From assembly GCA_900545455.1 (NCBI GenBank), contig UQZF01000174.1, positions 1-5,716 on the forward strand: a stretch of DNA of 5,716 nucleotides, in the 5' to 3' direction. The notes beneath the pieces are model-generated. The model saw only the letters and a program-made list of their open reading frames with translations. It was not told where the DNA came from and made no database searches. This DNA comes from an uncultured Eubacteriales bacterium (GTDB taxonomy: Bacteria > Bacillota > Clostridia > Lachnospirales > Lachnospiraceae). The translations under genes and the position numbers were made by a program. Positions 1 through 5,716 of this stretch are shown piece after piece (positions within the stretch are counted from its first letter, which is position 1; every line of letters starts with the position of its first letter).

Positions 1-266
1 GCGTATTCCTGAATAAGTGTATCCTTAAACATTGATACATAGGATGTCGACGAACTGCTGTCGTCACTGTCAGGAACCATCTTCTGCATTGCTTTGAATA
101 CCTGCTCCGTAAAGTATGCCTCGAACTCCTTGCATACTTCCATCATCTCATCATCCGTAGCCGTCGAATAATCATTGCTCAGCTTGTCCTTCATATTGTC
201 AGCCGAGACATTATTCTTCGTATATGTATCATAATAAGAACTTACTCCTGAAATCAAATCACTCAT
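1..266 (-). CDS. flgJ: FlgJ-type flagellar rod-binding protein, partial (C-terminus off left edge)
   Basis: Reading leftward from the ATG at 266 gives 88 complete codons with no stop before the window edge. Residues 41-65 and 79-88 (MMEVCKEFEAYFTEQVFKAM, then a run ending MFKDTLIQEY) match the pattern of the FlgJ N-terminal rod-binding domain: a short amphipathic helix with a KEFEAYF-like core, followed by the FxDxLxQEYA segment. In this family the domain binds rod subunits and helps or caps rod assembly in the periplasm or wall space. In Gram-negative FlgJ a muramidase domain follows; Gram-positive versions are often the small domain alone. The cut at the edge hides which applies here. A serine/aspartate-rich stretch (residues 66-75) lies between the two conserved parts. 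No signal peptide is seen, which fits export through the flagellar type III apparatus. The start is supported by AAGGAG at 274-279, which overlaps the flgG stop codon; the gap to flgG is 11 bases, so the two are almost certainly co-transcribed. Confidence 0.85.
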   Translation of the reverse strand, partial: MSDLISGVSSYYDTYTKNNVSADNMKDKLSNDYSTATDDEMMEVCKEFEAYFTEQVFKAMQKMVPDSDDSSSSTSYVSMFKDTLIQEY

Positions 267-277
267 ACCGCATCTCC

Positions 278-1099
278 TTAACGCTTAAGCTGGTTTGCCT
301 GACTCAGCATGTCATCCGCAGCCTGAATAGCCTTGGAGTTCATCTCGTAAGCTCTCTGTGCAGTGATAAGATTAACCATCTCGTCAACAACCTGAACATT
401 GGAGCCCTCGAGATAGCCCTGGTGAAGCTTGCTTGCCTTGAGTCCCGTATCATTGAGCTCCTCAACAGCAGCTCCCGATGCGTCAGTTGCCTGATACATT
501 GTTCCTGACACTTTCTCAAGTCCTGCCGGATTGGAGAACTGATAAACTCCTATGGTAATATTCATCGGCTGAAGATTATTATTGGCATCCGGATAGAATA
601 ACTGTCCGTCATCCGTAACGGTAATCTTATCCGCCTTGTAATCTGTTGATGAGAGAATAATAGGTGTTCCGTTGCTGTCTAACACAGGATAGCCGTCAGT
701 TGACGCGAGCATCATCGTGTTGTCGGACGCAATCGCTATCCTGAAATCACCGCTTCTCGTATAGTATGTCTCTCCGTCGGTGCCGCGCAGTGCAAAGAAA
801 CCGTCTCCCTCAATTCCGAATGCGAAATTGTTCTCTGACGCGAGCATCGACCCTTGTGTAAACTGTGTCGTGATTGAACTTGTTCTCGTTCCAAGTCCCA
901 CCTGTGCGCCAATCGGCTTGTTGTCACCGTTGGCTGAGGTTGTCTTTGTCTGTATTGTCTGATATAAAAGGCTCTTAAACTCTGCCGTTGATGTCTTATA
1001 ACCGGTTGTATTTACATTGGCAAGGTTGTTCGCAATATTGTCTACATTAGTCTGCTGGGCAATCATTCCCGATGCCGCTGTCCATAAAGCTCGTACCAT
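278..1099 (-). CDS. flgG: flagellar basal-body rod protein FlgG (FlhP-like)
   Basis: This complete 273-residue protein is close to the usual 260-270 of FlgG, the distal rod subunit that forms the drive shaft between the membrane and the hook. Residues 4-34 carry the N-terminal rod/hook signature (SGMIAQQTNVDNIANNLANV, then NTTGYK). Residues 40-50 (EFKSLLYQTIQ) match the FlgG-type segment that follows it, which distinguishes distal-rod FlgG from hook protein FlgE. The EGDGFF motif lies at 97-102, and YTRSGDF at 113-119 starts the central domain. The C-terminal helix (about 228-273, with QGYLEGSNVQVVDEMVNLI and AQRAYEMNSKAIQ) is the conserved Flg_bbr_C region that packs with the N-terminal helix in the axial tube. 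No cleavable signal peptide is seen, as expected for type III-exported subunits. The start is fixed by GGAGG at 1109-1113, nine bases upstream. It lies 26 bases downstream of the FlgF-type gene and is its tandem paralogue. In Bacillus nomenclature it would be flhP. Confidence 0.95.
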   Translation of the reverse strand: MVRALWTAASGMIAQQTNVDNIANNLANVNTTGYKTSTAEFKSLLYQTIQTKTTSANGDNKPIGAQVGLGTRTSSITTQFTQGSMLASENNFAFGIEGDGFFALRGTDGETYYTRSGDFRIAIASDNTMMLASTDGYPVLDSNGTPIILSSTDYKADKITVTDDGQLFYPDANNNLQPMNITIGVYQFSNPAGLEKVSGTMYQATDASGAAVEELNDTGLKASKLHQGYLEGSNVQVVDEMVNLITAQRAYEMNSKAIQAADDMLSQANQLKR

Positions 1100-1125
1100 A
1101 TACCTTTTCCTCCGTTATCTAAATA

Positions 1126-1893
1126 TTAAAGCTTTCCAAGGTTAACCGATTTCTCAAGTGAGGAGTCGATAGTCTGTATAGCCTTCTGGTTGCTCTCATA
1201 AGCTCTTGAAATTGTAATCATCTCAACCATCTCTGATATTACATTGATGTTGGACATCTCCAGATATCCCTGTCTTACCTTACAGTCAGCGGTCTTCTCT
1301 GTCGCACCGTCAACTGCCGTGTAGAGGTTCTCACCGAACTTCTGAAGATAGTTGTAATCATTGAAATCCGTTATCCTGAGCTTGTCTACATACTCATCGT
1401 CCGCATAGATATTGCCCTCCTCGTCGACGGTGATCTTGGCCCCCTGAGGCACCTGAATACGTCCACCCTCACCGAGAAGATAATCTCCATCCTCCGTCAC
1501 AAGCATGTTCTCATTGTTCACGGAAAAAGAACCGTCGCGTGTATAGCGTGTCGTAGTCACACCCGACTTGGATGTATAAGATACATTAAAGAATCCGTCC
1601 CCCTCAAGTGCAAGGTCGTAAGTATTGCCCGTAACCTTAAATGAGCCCTGTGTATAGTCCGTGTAAGTCTCACCAATCTTGACACCAAGTGACTCCTTAC
1701 CTATTGTTCTGTTGATGTAATACTCAGAACCGTCCTTTATCTTCTGTGTATACATACTGTCAAAAGCCTGGGAGGTCGAACCTTCCTTCTTGTAACCGAC
1801 AGTAGAAGCATTCGCAAGGTTATTGGTGATAACATCAAGCCGCGCCTGCTGATTCATCATTCCCGTATATGCTGTGTAAAGGCCTCTTACCAT
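1126..1893 (-). CDS. flgF: flagellar basal-body rod protein, FlgF/FlhO type
   Basis: This complete 255-residue protein is a paralogue of the FlgG encoded next to it. Both begin MVR(A/G)L(W/Y)TA and share the NNLAN core, the (T/V)GYK motif (here residues 32-35), the EGDGFF motif (97-102), a YTR(S/D)G(D/S)F segment (here 117-123) and the C-terminal QGYLEMSNINVISEMVEMI / SRAYESNQKAIQ helix (208-240). It lacks the FlgG LLYQTI segment; in its place is AFDSMYTQKIK (43-53). That and its position upstream of flgG point to the proximal-rod FlgF type, called FlhO in Bacillus. It would be exported through the flagellar type III gate and polymerise in the rod across the wall. The start is supported by an exceptionally good AGGAGG at 1899-1904, five bases before ATG. 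It follows the actin-homologue gene by 43 bases with no visible terminator. Naming between FlgF, FlgC-like and a second FlgG is the main uncertainty; rod membership is firm. Confidence 0.88.
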   Translation of the reverse strand: MVRGLYTAYTGMMNQQARLDVITNNLANASTVGYKKEGSTSQAFDSMYTQKIKDGSEYYINRTIGKESLGVKIGETYTDYTQGSFKVTGNTYDLALEGDGFFNVSYTSKSGVTTTRYTRDGSFSVNNENMLVTEDGDYLLGEGGRIQVPQGAKITVDEEGNIYADDEYVDKLRITDFNDYNYLQKFGENLYTAVDGATEKTADCKVRQGYLEMSNINVISEMVEMITISRAYESNQKAIQTIDSSLEKSVNLGKL

Positions 1894-1936
1894 AAATACC
1901 TCCTGTGTAACGTCACATATATATTGCTTATGTGTA

Positions 1937-2926
1937 TTAGTCTCTTGCTCCGCCTAAGAATTCTATGAACTTACCTGTTCCGATTGCTACGGCTGTCATA
2001 GGATCCTCTGCCGTCATTGTCGTGATTCCCGTCTTGGACTCAATGAGCTCCTCAAGTCCCTGAAGAAGGCTTCCGCCTCCCGTAAGAACGATTCCTCTGT
2101 CCGCAATATCCGCAGCAAGCTCAGGTGGTGTCTTCTCAAGGACACTGTGTACCGCCTCAACAATCTGGGCCGTAGCATCCTTAAGCGCTTCCTCCGTCTC
2201 CTCAGAGGTAACAGTGACTGTTCTCGGAAGTCCCGTGACAAGGTTACGTCCGCGTACATCCATTGTCACAACCTCAGGTCTCGGATATGCGCTTCCTATC
2301 TTAATCTTGATATCCTCAGCCGTTCTCTCACCGATGAGAAGATTATGCTTCTTACGCATATAACGCACGATGGCATCGTCAAAATCATCTCCGGCAATCT
2401 TGATGGATGTGCTGACTACGGTACCTCCAAGTGAAATAACAGCGATATCCGTTGTACCGCCGCCTATATCGACAATCATATTACCGCATGGTCTTGAAAT
2501 ATCAATTCCTGCACCGATGGCTGCCGCAATCGGTTCCTCAATAATGGCAACCTCTCTGGCACCTGCTGAATAGGTAGCATCCTCAACCGCCTTCTTCTCA
2601 ACCTCTGTAACACCGCTAGGTACACATACGCTGATTCTCGGCTTCTTTAATATCTTCTTGCCAAGTGCCTTCTGAATAAAGTACTTGAGCATCTTCTCCG
2701 TAACAGTATAATCGGAAATAACACCCTGTCTTAAAGGTCTCACAGCCACGATATTACCCGGTGTTCTACCGAGCATGAGTCTTGCTTCCTCGCCTATAGC
2801 CTTAATCTTATTCGTATCTCTGTCAAACGCAACTACCGACGGCTCCTTGAGCACAACGCCCTTGCCTCTGATATAAACAAGAATGCTGGCAGTTCCTAAA
2901 TCAATTCCAATATCTGTGGTTATCAT
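1937..2926 (-). CDS. mreB: MreB/Mbl-family actin-like cell-shape protein
   Basis: This complete 329-residue bacterial actin homologue is of normal family length (about 330-345). Seen motifs are phosphate-1 loop DLGT (residues 9-12), EEP with the presumed catalytic glutamate (130-132), phosphate-2 loop DIGGGTTDIA (153-162), GERTAEDIK (199-207), TPPELAADI (266-274) and the adenosine-binding LTGGGS (281-286). The family polymerises on the inner face of the membrane with ATP and steers the elongation peptidoglycan machinery. Sequence character is mixed. The SGVTEVE region and the SLGG turn resemble MreB, while NIVAVRPL, VDIGGGTTDIAVIS and LLIGERTAEDIKIKI resemble Mbl. The gene order (followed by two rod genes) matches B. 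subtilis mbl-flhO-flhP, so Mbl is a real alternative name. The open frame extends upstream to 2962, but GGAGGA at 2931-2936 sits four bases before the ATG at 2926 and the protein then begins MITTDIGIDLGT, as in relatives. It is probably the first gene of the leftward unit. Confidence 0.95.
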   Translation of the reverse strand: MITTDIGIDLGTASILVYIRGKGVVLKEPSVVAFDRDTNKIKAIGEEARLMLGRTPGNIVAVRPLRQGVISDYTVTEKMLKYFIQKALGKKILKKPRISVCVPSGVTEVEKKAVEDATYSAGAREVAIIEEPIAAAIGAGIDISRPCGNMIVDIGGGTTDIAVISLGGTVVSTSIKIAGDDFDDAIVRYMRKKHNLLIGERTAEDIKIKIGSAYPRPEVVTMDVRGRNLVTGLPRTVTVTSEETEEALKDATAQIVEAVHSVLEKTPPELAADIADRGIVLTGGGSLLQGLEELIESKTGITTMTAEDPMTAVAIGTGKFIEFLGGARD

Positions 2927-2930
2927 AAAA

Positions 2931-2936
2931 TCCTCC
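2931..2936 (-). promoter_or_regulatory. ribosome binding site deciding the mreB/mbl start
   Basis: Read on the minus strand this is GGAGGA, four bases before the ATG at 2926. An in-frame ATG at 2938 would overlap this site and a farther one at 2962 has no such site. The short start also matches family N-termini, in which the DIGIDLGT segment comes within a few residues of the first methionine. Confidence 0.85.
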
Positions 2937-2999
2937 ATCCGATAAAATCTAATCAAAATCATAGAATAATATTCTAATCTTCAAAGCCTATATATCAAC

Positions 3000-3005
3000 A
3001 TTATA
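3000..3005 (-). promoter_or_regulatory. candidate -10 of the leftward (mreB-flg) promoter
   Basis: The minus strand reads TATAAT, a perfect vegetative sigma -10 hexamer, 73 bases before the mreB start. Sixteen bases further upstream, minus-strand 3027-3022 reads TTTAAA, matching TTGACA at 4 of 6 positions. In such AT-rich DNA a chance match is possible. I see no convincing flagellar-sigma promoter (TAAA plus CCGATA type, correctly spaced) for this unit, so if this is the promoter the rod genes would be expressed with the housekeeping class. Confidence 0.45.
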
Positions 3006-3040
3006 AACAAAAACTTTCCAATTTAAAAGAGGTAATTATA

Positions 3041-3067
3041 AAAAAGCTAAAAAAAATAATGCTTTTT
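3041..3067. repeat. short inverted repeat in the divergent promoter region
   Basis: AAAAAGC at 3041-3047 is the reverse complement of GCTTTTT at 3061-3067, with a 13-base A-rich spacer. It lies between the two candidate -10 elements and covers the place where the rightward promoter's -35 should be. It could be an operator or merely an AT-rich coincidence. The stem is too weak and the geometry wrong for a convincing terminator. Confidence 0.35.
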
Positions 3068-3082
3068 ATCATATATAATGCT
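3056..3082. repeat. 8-base direct repeat ATAATGCT, spaced 19 bases
   Basis: ATAATGCT occurs at 3056-3063 and again at 3075-3082, start to start 19 bases, slightly under two helical turns. The second copy includes most of the candidate trkA -10 TATAAT (3074-3079). The arrangement would suit a dimeric regulator or two alternative -10-like elements, but the sequence is AT-rich and no regulator is identifiable. Confidence 0.35.
3074..3079 (+). promoter_or_regulatory. candidate -10 of the rightward (trkA-trkH) promoter
   Basis: This is a perfect TATAAT, 50 bases before the trkA ATG. There is no recognisable -35 at 15-19 bases spacing (the region is an A-run) and no TGn extension, so the promoter would be weak or activator-dependent if real. 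The A-run could act as an UP-like or bent element. Confidence 0.45.
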
Positions 3083-3117
3083 ATTATGTAGTGGTAATCA
3101 ATGTTATGAAACTCAAC

Positions 3118-3122
3118 GGAGG
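3118..3122 (+). promoter_or_regulatory. ribosome binding site deciding the trkA start
   Basis: GGAGG lies seven bases before the ATG at 3130. The open frame could be extended back to a GTG at 3091, but that start has no Shine-Dalgarno sequence, the ribosome site would then be inside the gene, and the extra 13 residues have no counterpart in the family. Confidence 0.85.
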
Positions 3123-3129
3123 CTTAAAA

Positions 3130-4494
3130 ATGTCAAGAAATACAACAGCAAAAAAAGGTCTGCGTATTATTATAGTAGGTTGCGGCAAGGTCGGTCTTAC
3201 TCTGACCGAACAGCTTGCAAAGGAGGGGCACGACATCACTTTGATTGACAAGAACGCCCAGAAGCTTCAGGCAACCGCCAGCATGTACGACGTTATGGGC
3301 GTTGTCGGCAACGGTGCGAGCTACAGCGTACAGGAGGAGGCGGGAATCGCATCCGCCAACCTCATCATAGCCGTAACCGATTCGGACGAGCTCAATCTTC
3401 TGTGCTGCACCATCGCCAAGCGTGTCGGCAACTGTGCCGCCATCGCGAGAGTCCGCACACCTGACTACAGCCAGGAGGCAGCCCGCATCCTATACATGCC
3501 TACCGCACTCGAGGTCAACTCGTTTGCCCACGGTCAGGCGGAGCTTGTAAAGTTCAAAATTCCAAAATGCAACCGTCTCGACGGAATGACCATCGCCGCA
3601 CTCGGCAAGGAGATGAACGTCCCTTACGTTATCTGCGTTATCGAGCGGGGCGGCTACGTTCACATCCCGACAGGTCGTTTTGTGATGCACGCCGAGGACA
3701 CTATCTCATTCGTCGCATCGCGTAAATCGACCAAGATTTTTCTTGAGCACATCGGTTTTAAGACCAATCAGGTAAAGGATACCATGATAATCGGTGGCGG
3801 AAGTGCCGCCTACTACCTCGCCGACCAGCTCATACGCTCGGGCATTTCGGTAAAAATAATCGAGAACAGCCGTGAACGCTGCGAGGAGCTCAGCATACTC
3901 CTTCCAAAGGCCGTCATCATCAACGGCGACGGAACCGACGAGGAGCTTTTAAAGGAGGAGGGCATCTCGGAGGTTGAATCCTTTGTCCCTCTGACCGGAA
4001 TCGACGAGGAAAACATCATGCTCACGCTCCACGCAAAGCAGGTGTCAAACGCAAAGGTCATCACAAAAATCAACCGTATAACCTTTAAAAACGTAATCAA
4101 CAGTCTCGACCTCGGAAGCGTAATCTATCCTAAATATATAACCTCCGAGGCAATCATCGCCTATGTACGGGCAAAGAACGATTCAAGGGAATCCCTCGAC
4201 TCAGCAGAAGGCGTTTCCGCAAATCAAGCCGAATCCGACAGCAACATAGAAACCTTGTATCATATGTTTGACCATCGTGTTGAAGCTATTGAATTCCGCG
4301 TCACCAAAAGCTCCGATGTAACAGGAATCCCACTCGCTGACCTCAGACTCAAGGATGAGATTCTCATATCCTTCATCAACCGCAACGGAACCATAATTAT
4401 CCCAAGTGGTCAGGACTGCATCCTCGAGGGTGACACGGTAATGATAGTCACCACCCACACGGGTTTTACGGATATTCAGGATATTCTCAGATAA
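3130..4494 (+). CDS. trkA: Trk potassium uptake system gating subunit TrkA (two RCK modules)
   Basis: This complete 454-residue protein is the normal length for a two-module TrkA (about 450-460). Each half has a Rossmann nucleotide-binding RCK-N part followed by an RCK-C part. The first Rossmann fold has GCGKVG at 17-22 and an acidic D40 ending beta-2, the second GGGSAA at 222-227 and E245. TDSDELNLL (83-91) and IARVRTPDY (105-113) are typical of the TrkA N domain. RCK-C parts lie at about 131-200 and 380-454; both end in a strand with hxGD/AEDT-like turns (EDTISF, GDTVMI). TrkA forms the cytoplasmic ring under the TrkH channel and gates it in response to NAD(H) or ATP/ADP binding. No membrane segment or signal peptide is present. 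A serine- and acid-rich linker (351-374) separates the second Rossmann fold from its RCK-C part and may be a lineage insert. Codons are strongly C-ending, unlike the divergent mreB gene. trkH follows 48 bases downstream. Confidence 0.95.
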   Translation: MSRNTTAKKGLRIIIVGCGKVGLTLTEQLAKEGHDITLIDKNAQKLQATASMYDVMGVVGNGASYSVQEEAGIASANLIIAVTDSDELNLLCCTIAKRVGNCAAIARVRTPDYSQEAARILYMPTALEVNSFAHGQAELVKFKIPKCNRLDGMTIAALGKEMNVPYVICVIERGGYVHIPTGRFVMHAEDTISFVASRKSTKIFLEHIGFKTNQVKDTMIIGGGSAAYYLADQLIRSGISVKIIENSRERCEELSILLPKAVIINGDGTDEELLKEEGISEVESFVPLTGIDEENIMLTLHAKQVSNAKVITKINRITFKNVINSLDLGSVIYPKYITSEAIIAYVRAKNDSRESLDSAEGVSANQAESDSNIETLYHMFDHRVEAIEFRVTKSSDVTGIPLADLRLKDEILISFINRNGTIIIPSGQDCILEGDTVMIVTTHTGFTDIQDILR

Positions 4495-4542
4495 TTTTGC
4501 AACTATTTACAGCGTCGTCCATCGGCGCAAGTGAGGATTACT

Positions 4543-5716
4543 ATGAACAAATCAATTATTCGATATATATTAGGGCATGTTCTTCTGCTTACATCCGCGC
4601 TCATGCTTCTTCCCGCCATAGTCGGGCTGATATATCTTGAGCACGAAGGCTTTGCGTATCTTTTTGTAGCGGCATGCTGCTTCATTGTCGGCTTCTTCAT
4701 GACTCGCAACAAGCCGAACAACACAACTCTTTATCTCAAGGAAGGCTGTATAAGCACATCCCTCGCGTGGATTCTGCTAAGTTTCGTCGGCTGCATACCT
4801 TTCTGCATCACGGGCGAGATTCAGTCCTTCACGGACGCGCTCTTTGAGACAATATCAGGCTTTACGACCACGGGCGCAAGCATCCTCTCAAATGTCGAGG
4901 CACTTTCGCACTGTTCGCTTCTGTGGCGCAGCTTCACGCACTGGATCGGCGGAATGGGCGTACTCGTCTTTCTTCTCGCCATAGTGCCGCTCAGCGGTGG
5001 CTCCAACATCAACCTCATGCGTGCAGAGAGCCCCGGTCCTTCCGTCGGAAAGCTTGTCCCGAAAATGAAATACACCGCGCGCATACTCTACATCATATAT
5101 TTTGGGCTCACATTAATACAGTTCATCCTTCTCCTTGTCGGAAGAATGCCCGTGTTTGATGCGGTCTGCACCGCTTTCGGAACAGCCGGAACGGGCGGCT
5201 TTGGCATAAAAAATGACAGCATCGCAGGTTATTCGCCATACCTCCAATGGGTAATCACGATATTCATGCTGCTGTTCGGTGTCAACTTTAACGCCTACTA
5301 TTTTATCCTGTTTGGCAATGCCAAGAAGGCTTTCAAGATGGAGGAGGTTCGCTGGTATTTCATCATCGTAGCTGTATCCGTCGCCGTGATCACCATCGAG
5401 CTTTTCAAGTCCGCCGTGCCGTTTGCAAACGCACTCCGCGACTCCTCATTTCAGGTTGCCTCCATCATCACAACCACCGGATTCTCGACCGCCGACTTCA
5501 ACCTGTGGTCGGGAACGAGCAAAACGATCCTTGTCATGCTGATGTTCGTGGGTGCCTGCGCCGGAAGCACCGGAGGCGGAATGAAGATTTCCCGCTTCGT
5601 TATACTGTTCAAGACGGTATTTAAGGAGCTCGACTCCTACATCCACCCGAAGCGCATCCGGAAGCTCTCCCTCGACGGCAAGCCGATAGAGCACGACGTA
5701 GTGCGCTCGATAAACG
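4543..5716 (+). CDS. trkH: TrkH-family potassium channel subunit, partial (C-terminus off right edge)
   Basis: An open frame from the ATG at 4543 gives 391 residues without a stop; the family is about 480, so roughly the last 90 residues, including the fourth pore repeat, are missing only because the window ends. TrkH is the membrane pore for K+ uptake, built from four membrane-pore-membrane repeats. Three selectivity-filter loops are visible: GFTTTGAS (filter glycine 111), TAGTGGFG (glycine 218) and ITTTGFST (glycine 313). Other hallmarks are LWRSFTHWIGGMG (127-139), AESPGP (161-166), FGVNFNAYY (245-253) and the glycine/serine-rich gating loop CAGSTGGGMKISR (339-351) in the third repeat. Hydrophobic helices include about 9-31, 36-54, 72-90, 138-150, 181-200, 235-255 and 271-289. 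The ribosome site is modest (GAGGA at 4533-4537, five bases before ATG); an in-frame GTG at 4531 is a less likely start. Its position right after trkA indicates a two-gene operon making the complete channel-plus-gate complex. Confidence 0.95.
   Translation, partial: MNKSIIRYILGHVLLLTSALMLLPAIVGLIYLEHEGFAYLFVAACCFIVGFFMTRNKPNNTTLYLKEGCISTSLAWILLSFVGCIPFCITGEIQSFTDALFETISGFTTTGASILSNVEALSHCSLLWRSFTHWIGGMGVLVFLLAIVPLSGGSNINLMRAESPGPSVGKLVPKMKYTARILYIIYFGLTLIQFILLLVGRMPVFDAVCTAFGTAGTGGFGIKNDSIAGYSPYLQWVITIFMLLFGVNFNAYYFILFGNAKKAFKMEEVRWYFIIVAVSVAVITIELFKSAVPFANALRDSSFQVASIITTTGFSTADFNLWSGTSKTILVMLMFVGACAGSTGGGMKISRFVILFKTVFKELDSYIHPKRIRKLSLDGKPIEHDVVRSIN

Noticed and set aside
224..508. Rightward open frame of 94 residues across the flgJ-flgG junction
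   Set aside because: It lies wholly antisense to two well-recognised flagellar genes, has low-complexity composition and no family-like motif.
1904..1917. Near-palindrome TGTG-6-CACA in the mreB-flgF gap, possible operator or hairpin
   Set aside because: The arms are only four bases, it abuts the flgF ribosome site, and a match this short is expected by chance.
2014..2434. Open frames in other phases over mreB (arginine-rich leftward frame 2014-2259 and rightward frame 2147-2434)
   Set aside because: Both are shadows of the conserved actin-like gene; the Arg/Leu-rich composition is what the wrong phase of this codon usage produces.
2939..2946. CCGATAAA resembling a flagellar-sigma -10
   Set aside because: It points rightward, away from the flagellar genes, and has no TAAA -35 at the proper distance.
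3091..3129. Upstream GTG start that would lengthen TrkA by 13 residues
   Set aside because: There is no ribosome site before it, and a good GGAGG sits correctly spaced before the ATG at 3130.
3490..4458. Leftward open frames inside trkA (3490-3690, 3813-4100, 4201-4458)
   Set aside because: They are antisense to a complete, motif-rich trkA and show no recognisable domain.
4495..4542. Possible terminator or second promoter between trkA and trkH
   Set aside because: No stable stem followed by a T-run and no -10/-35 pair are visible in these 48 bases; operon read-through is the simpler reading.
4503..5694. Open frames overlapping trkH (leftward 4503-4724, 4821-5084, 5446-5694; rightward 4923-5159)
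   Set aside because: The trkH frame through the same DNA shows three selectivity-filter repeats and continuous family motifs, so these are by-products of its C-ending codons.
1..5716. Novel defence, mobile or RNA-based system
   Set aside because: Almost every base is accounted for by six core genes; no transposase, terminal repeats, CRISPR-like array, tRNA or structured RNA signature was seen.

Overview
This 5.7 kb window looks like ordinary chromosome from a motile, low-to-moderate GC Gram-positive bacterium. The best guess is class Clostridia, possibly Lachnospiraceae. The reasons are the strong GGAGG-type ribosome sites on nearly every gene, an MreB/Mbl gene directly followed by two flagellar rod genes (the order known as mbl-flhO-flhP in Bacillus subtilis), and a two-gene trkA-trkH potassium system. 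The taxon is inferred from protein style and gene order; no database was searched.

Layout: the left half (1-2926) is one tightly packed leftward gene string, read from right to left as mreB/mbl, a FlgF-type rod protein, FlgG, and a FlgJ-type rod-binding protein that runs off the left edge. Gaps are 43, 26 and 11 bases, with no terminator visible, so co-transcription is likely. The right half (3130-5716) is a rightward pair: trkA (complete, 454 residues) and, 48 bases later, trkH (391 residues visible, running off the right edge). The two units diverge from a 203-base AT-rich region (2927-3129) that carries a perfect TATAAT on each strand plus a short direct repeat and a short inverted repeat. 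No other intergenic stretch exceeds 50 bases.

How the genes work together: MreB/Mbl is the cytoplasmic actin-like filament that guides side-wall peptidoglycan synthesis. FlgF and FlgG are axial rod proteins that must cross that wall, and the FlgJ-type protein is expected to cap or assist the rod. The unit therefore links cell elongation to flagellar rod assembly. TrkH is the K+-conducting membrane subunit and TrkA is its cytoplasmic nucleotide-binding gating ring. Placing it beside the cell-shape unit may be coincidental or may reflect a turgor/growth link.

I see no mobile element, CRISPR array, RNA gene or clearly undescribed system. The points most worth a second look are the codon-usage break between the two divergent units, the repeat-bearing divergent promoter region, the intermediate MreB/Mbl character of the actin homologue, and an acidic/serine-rich linker in TrkA.
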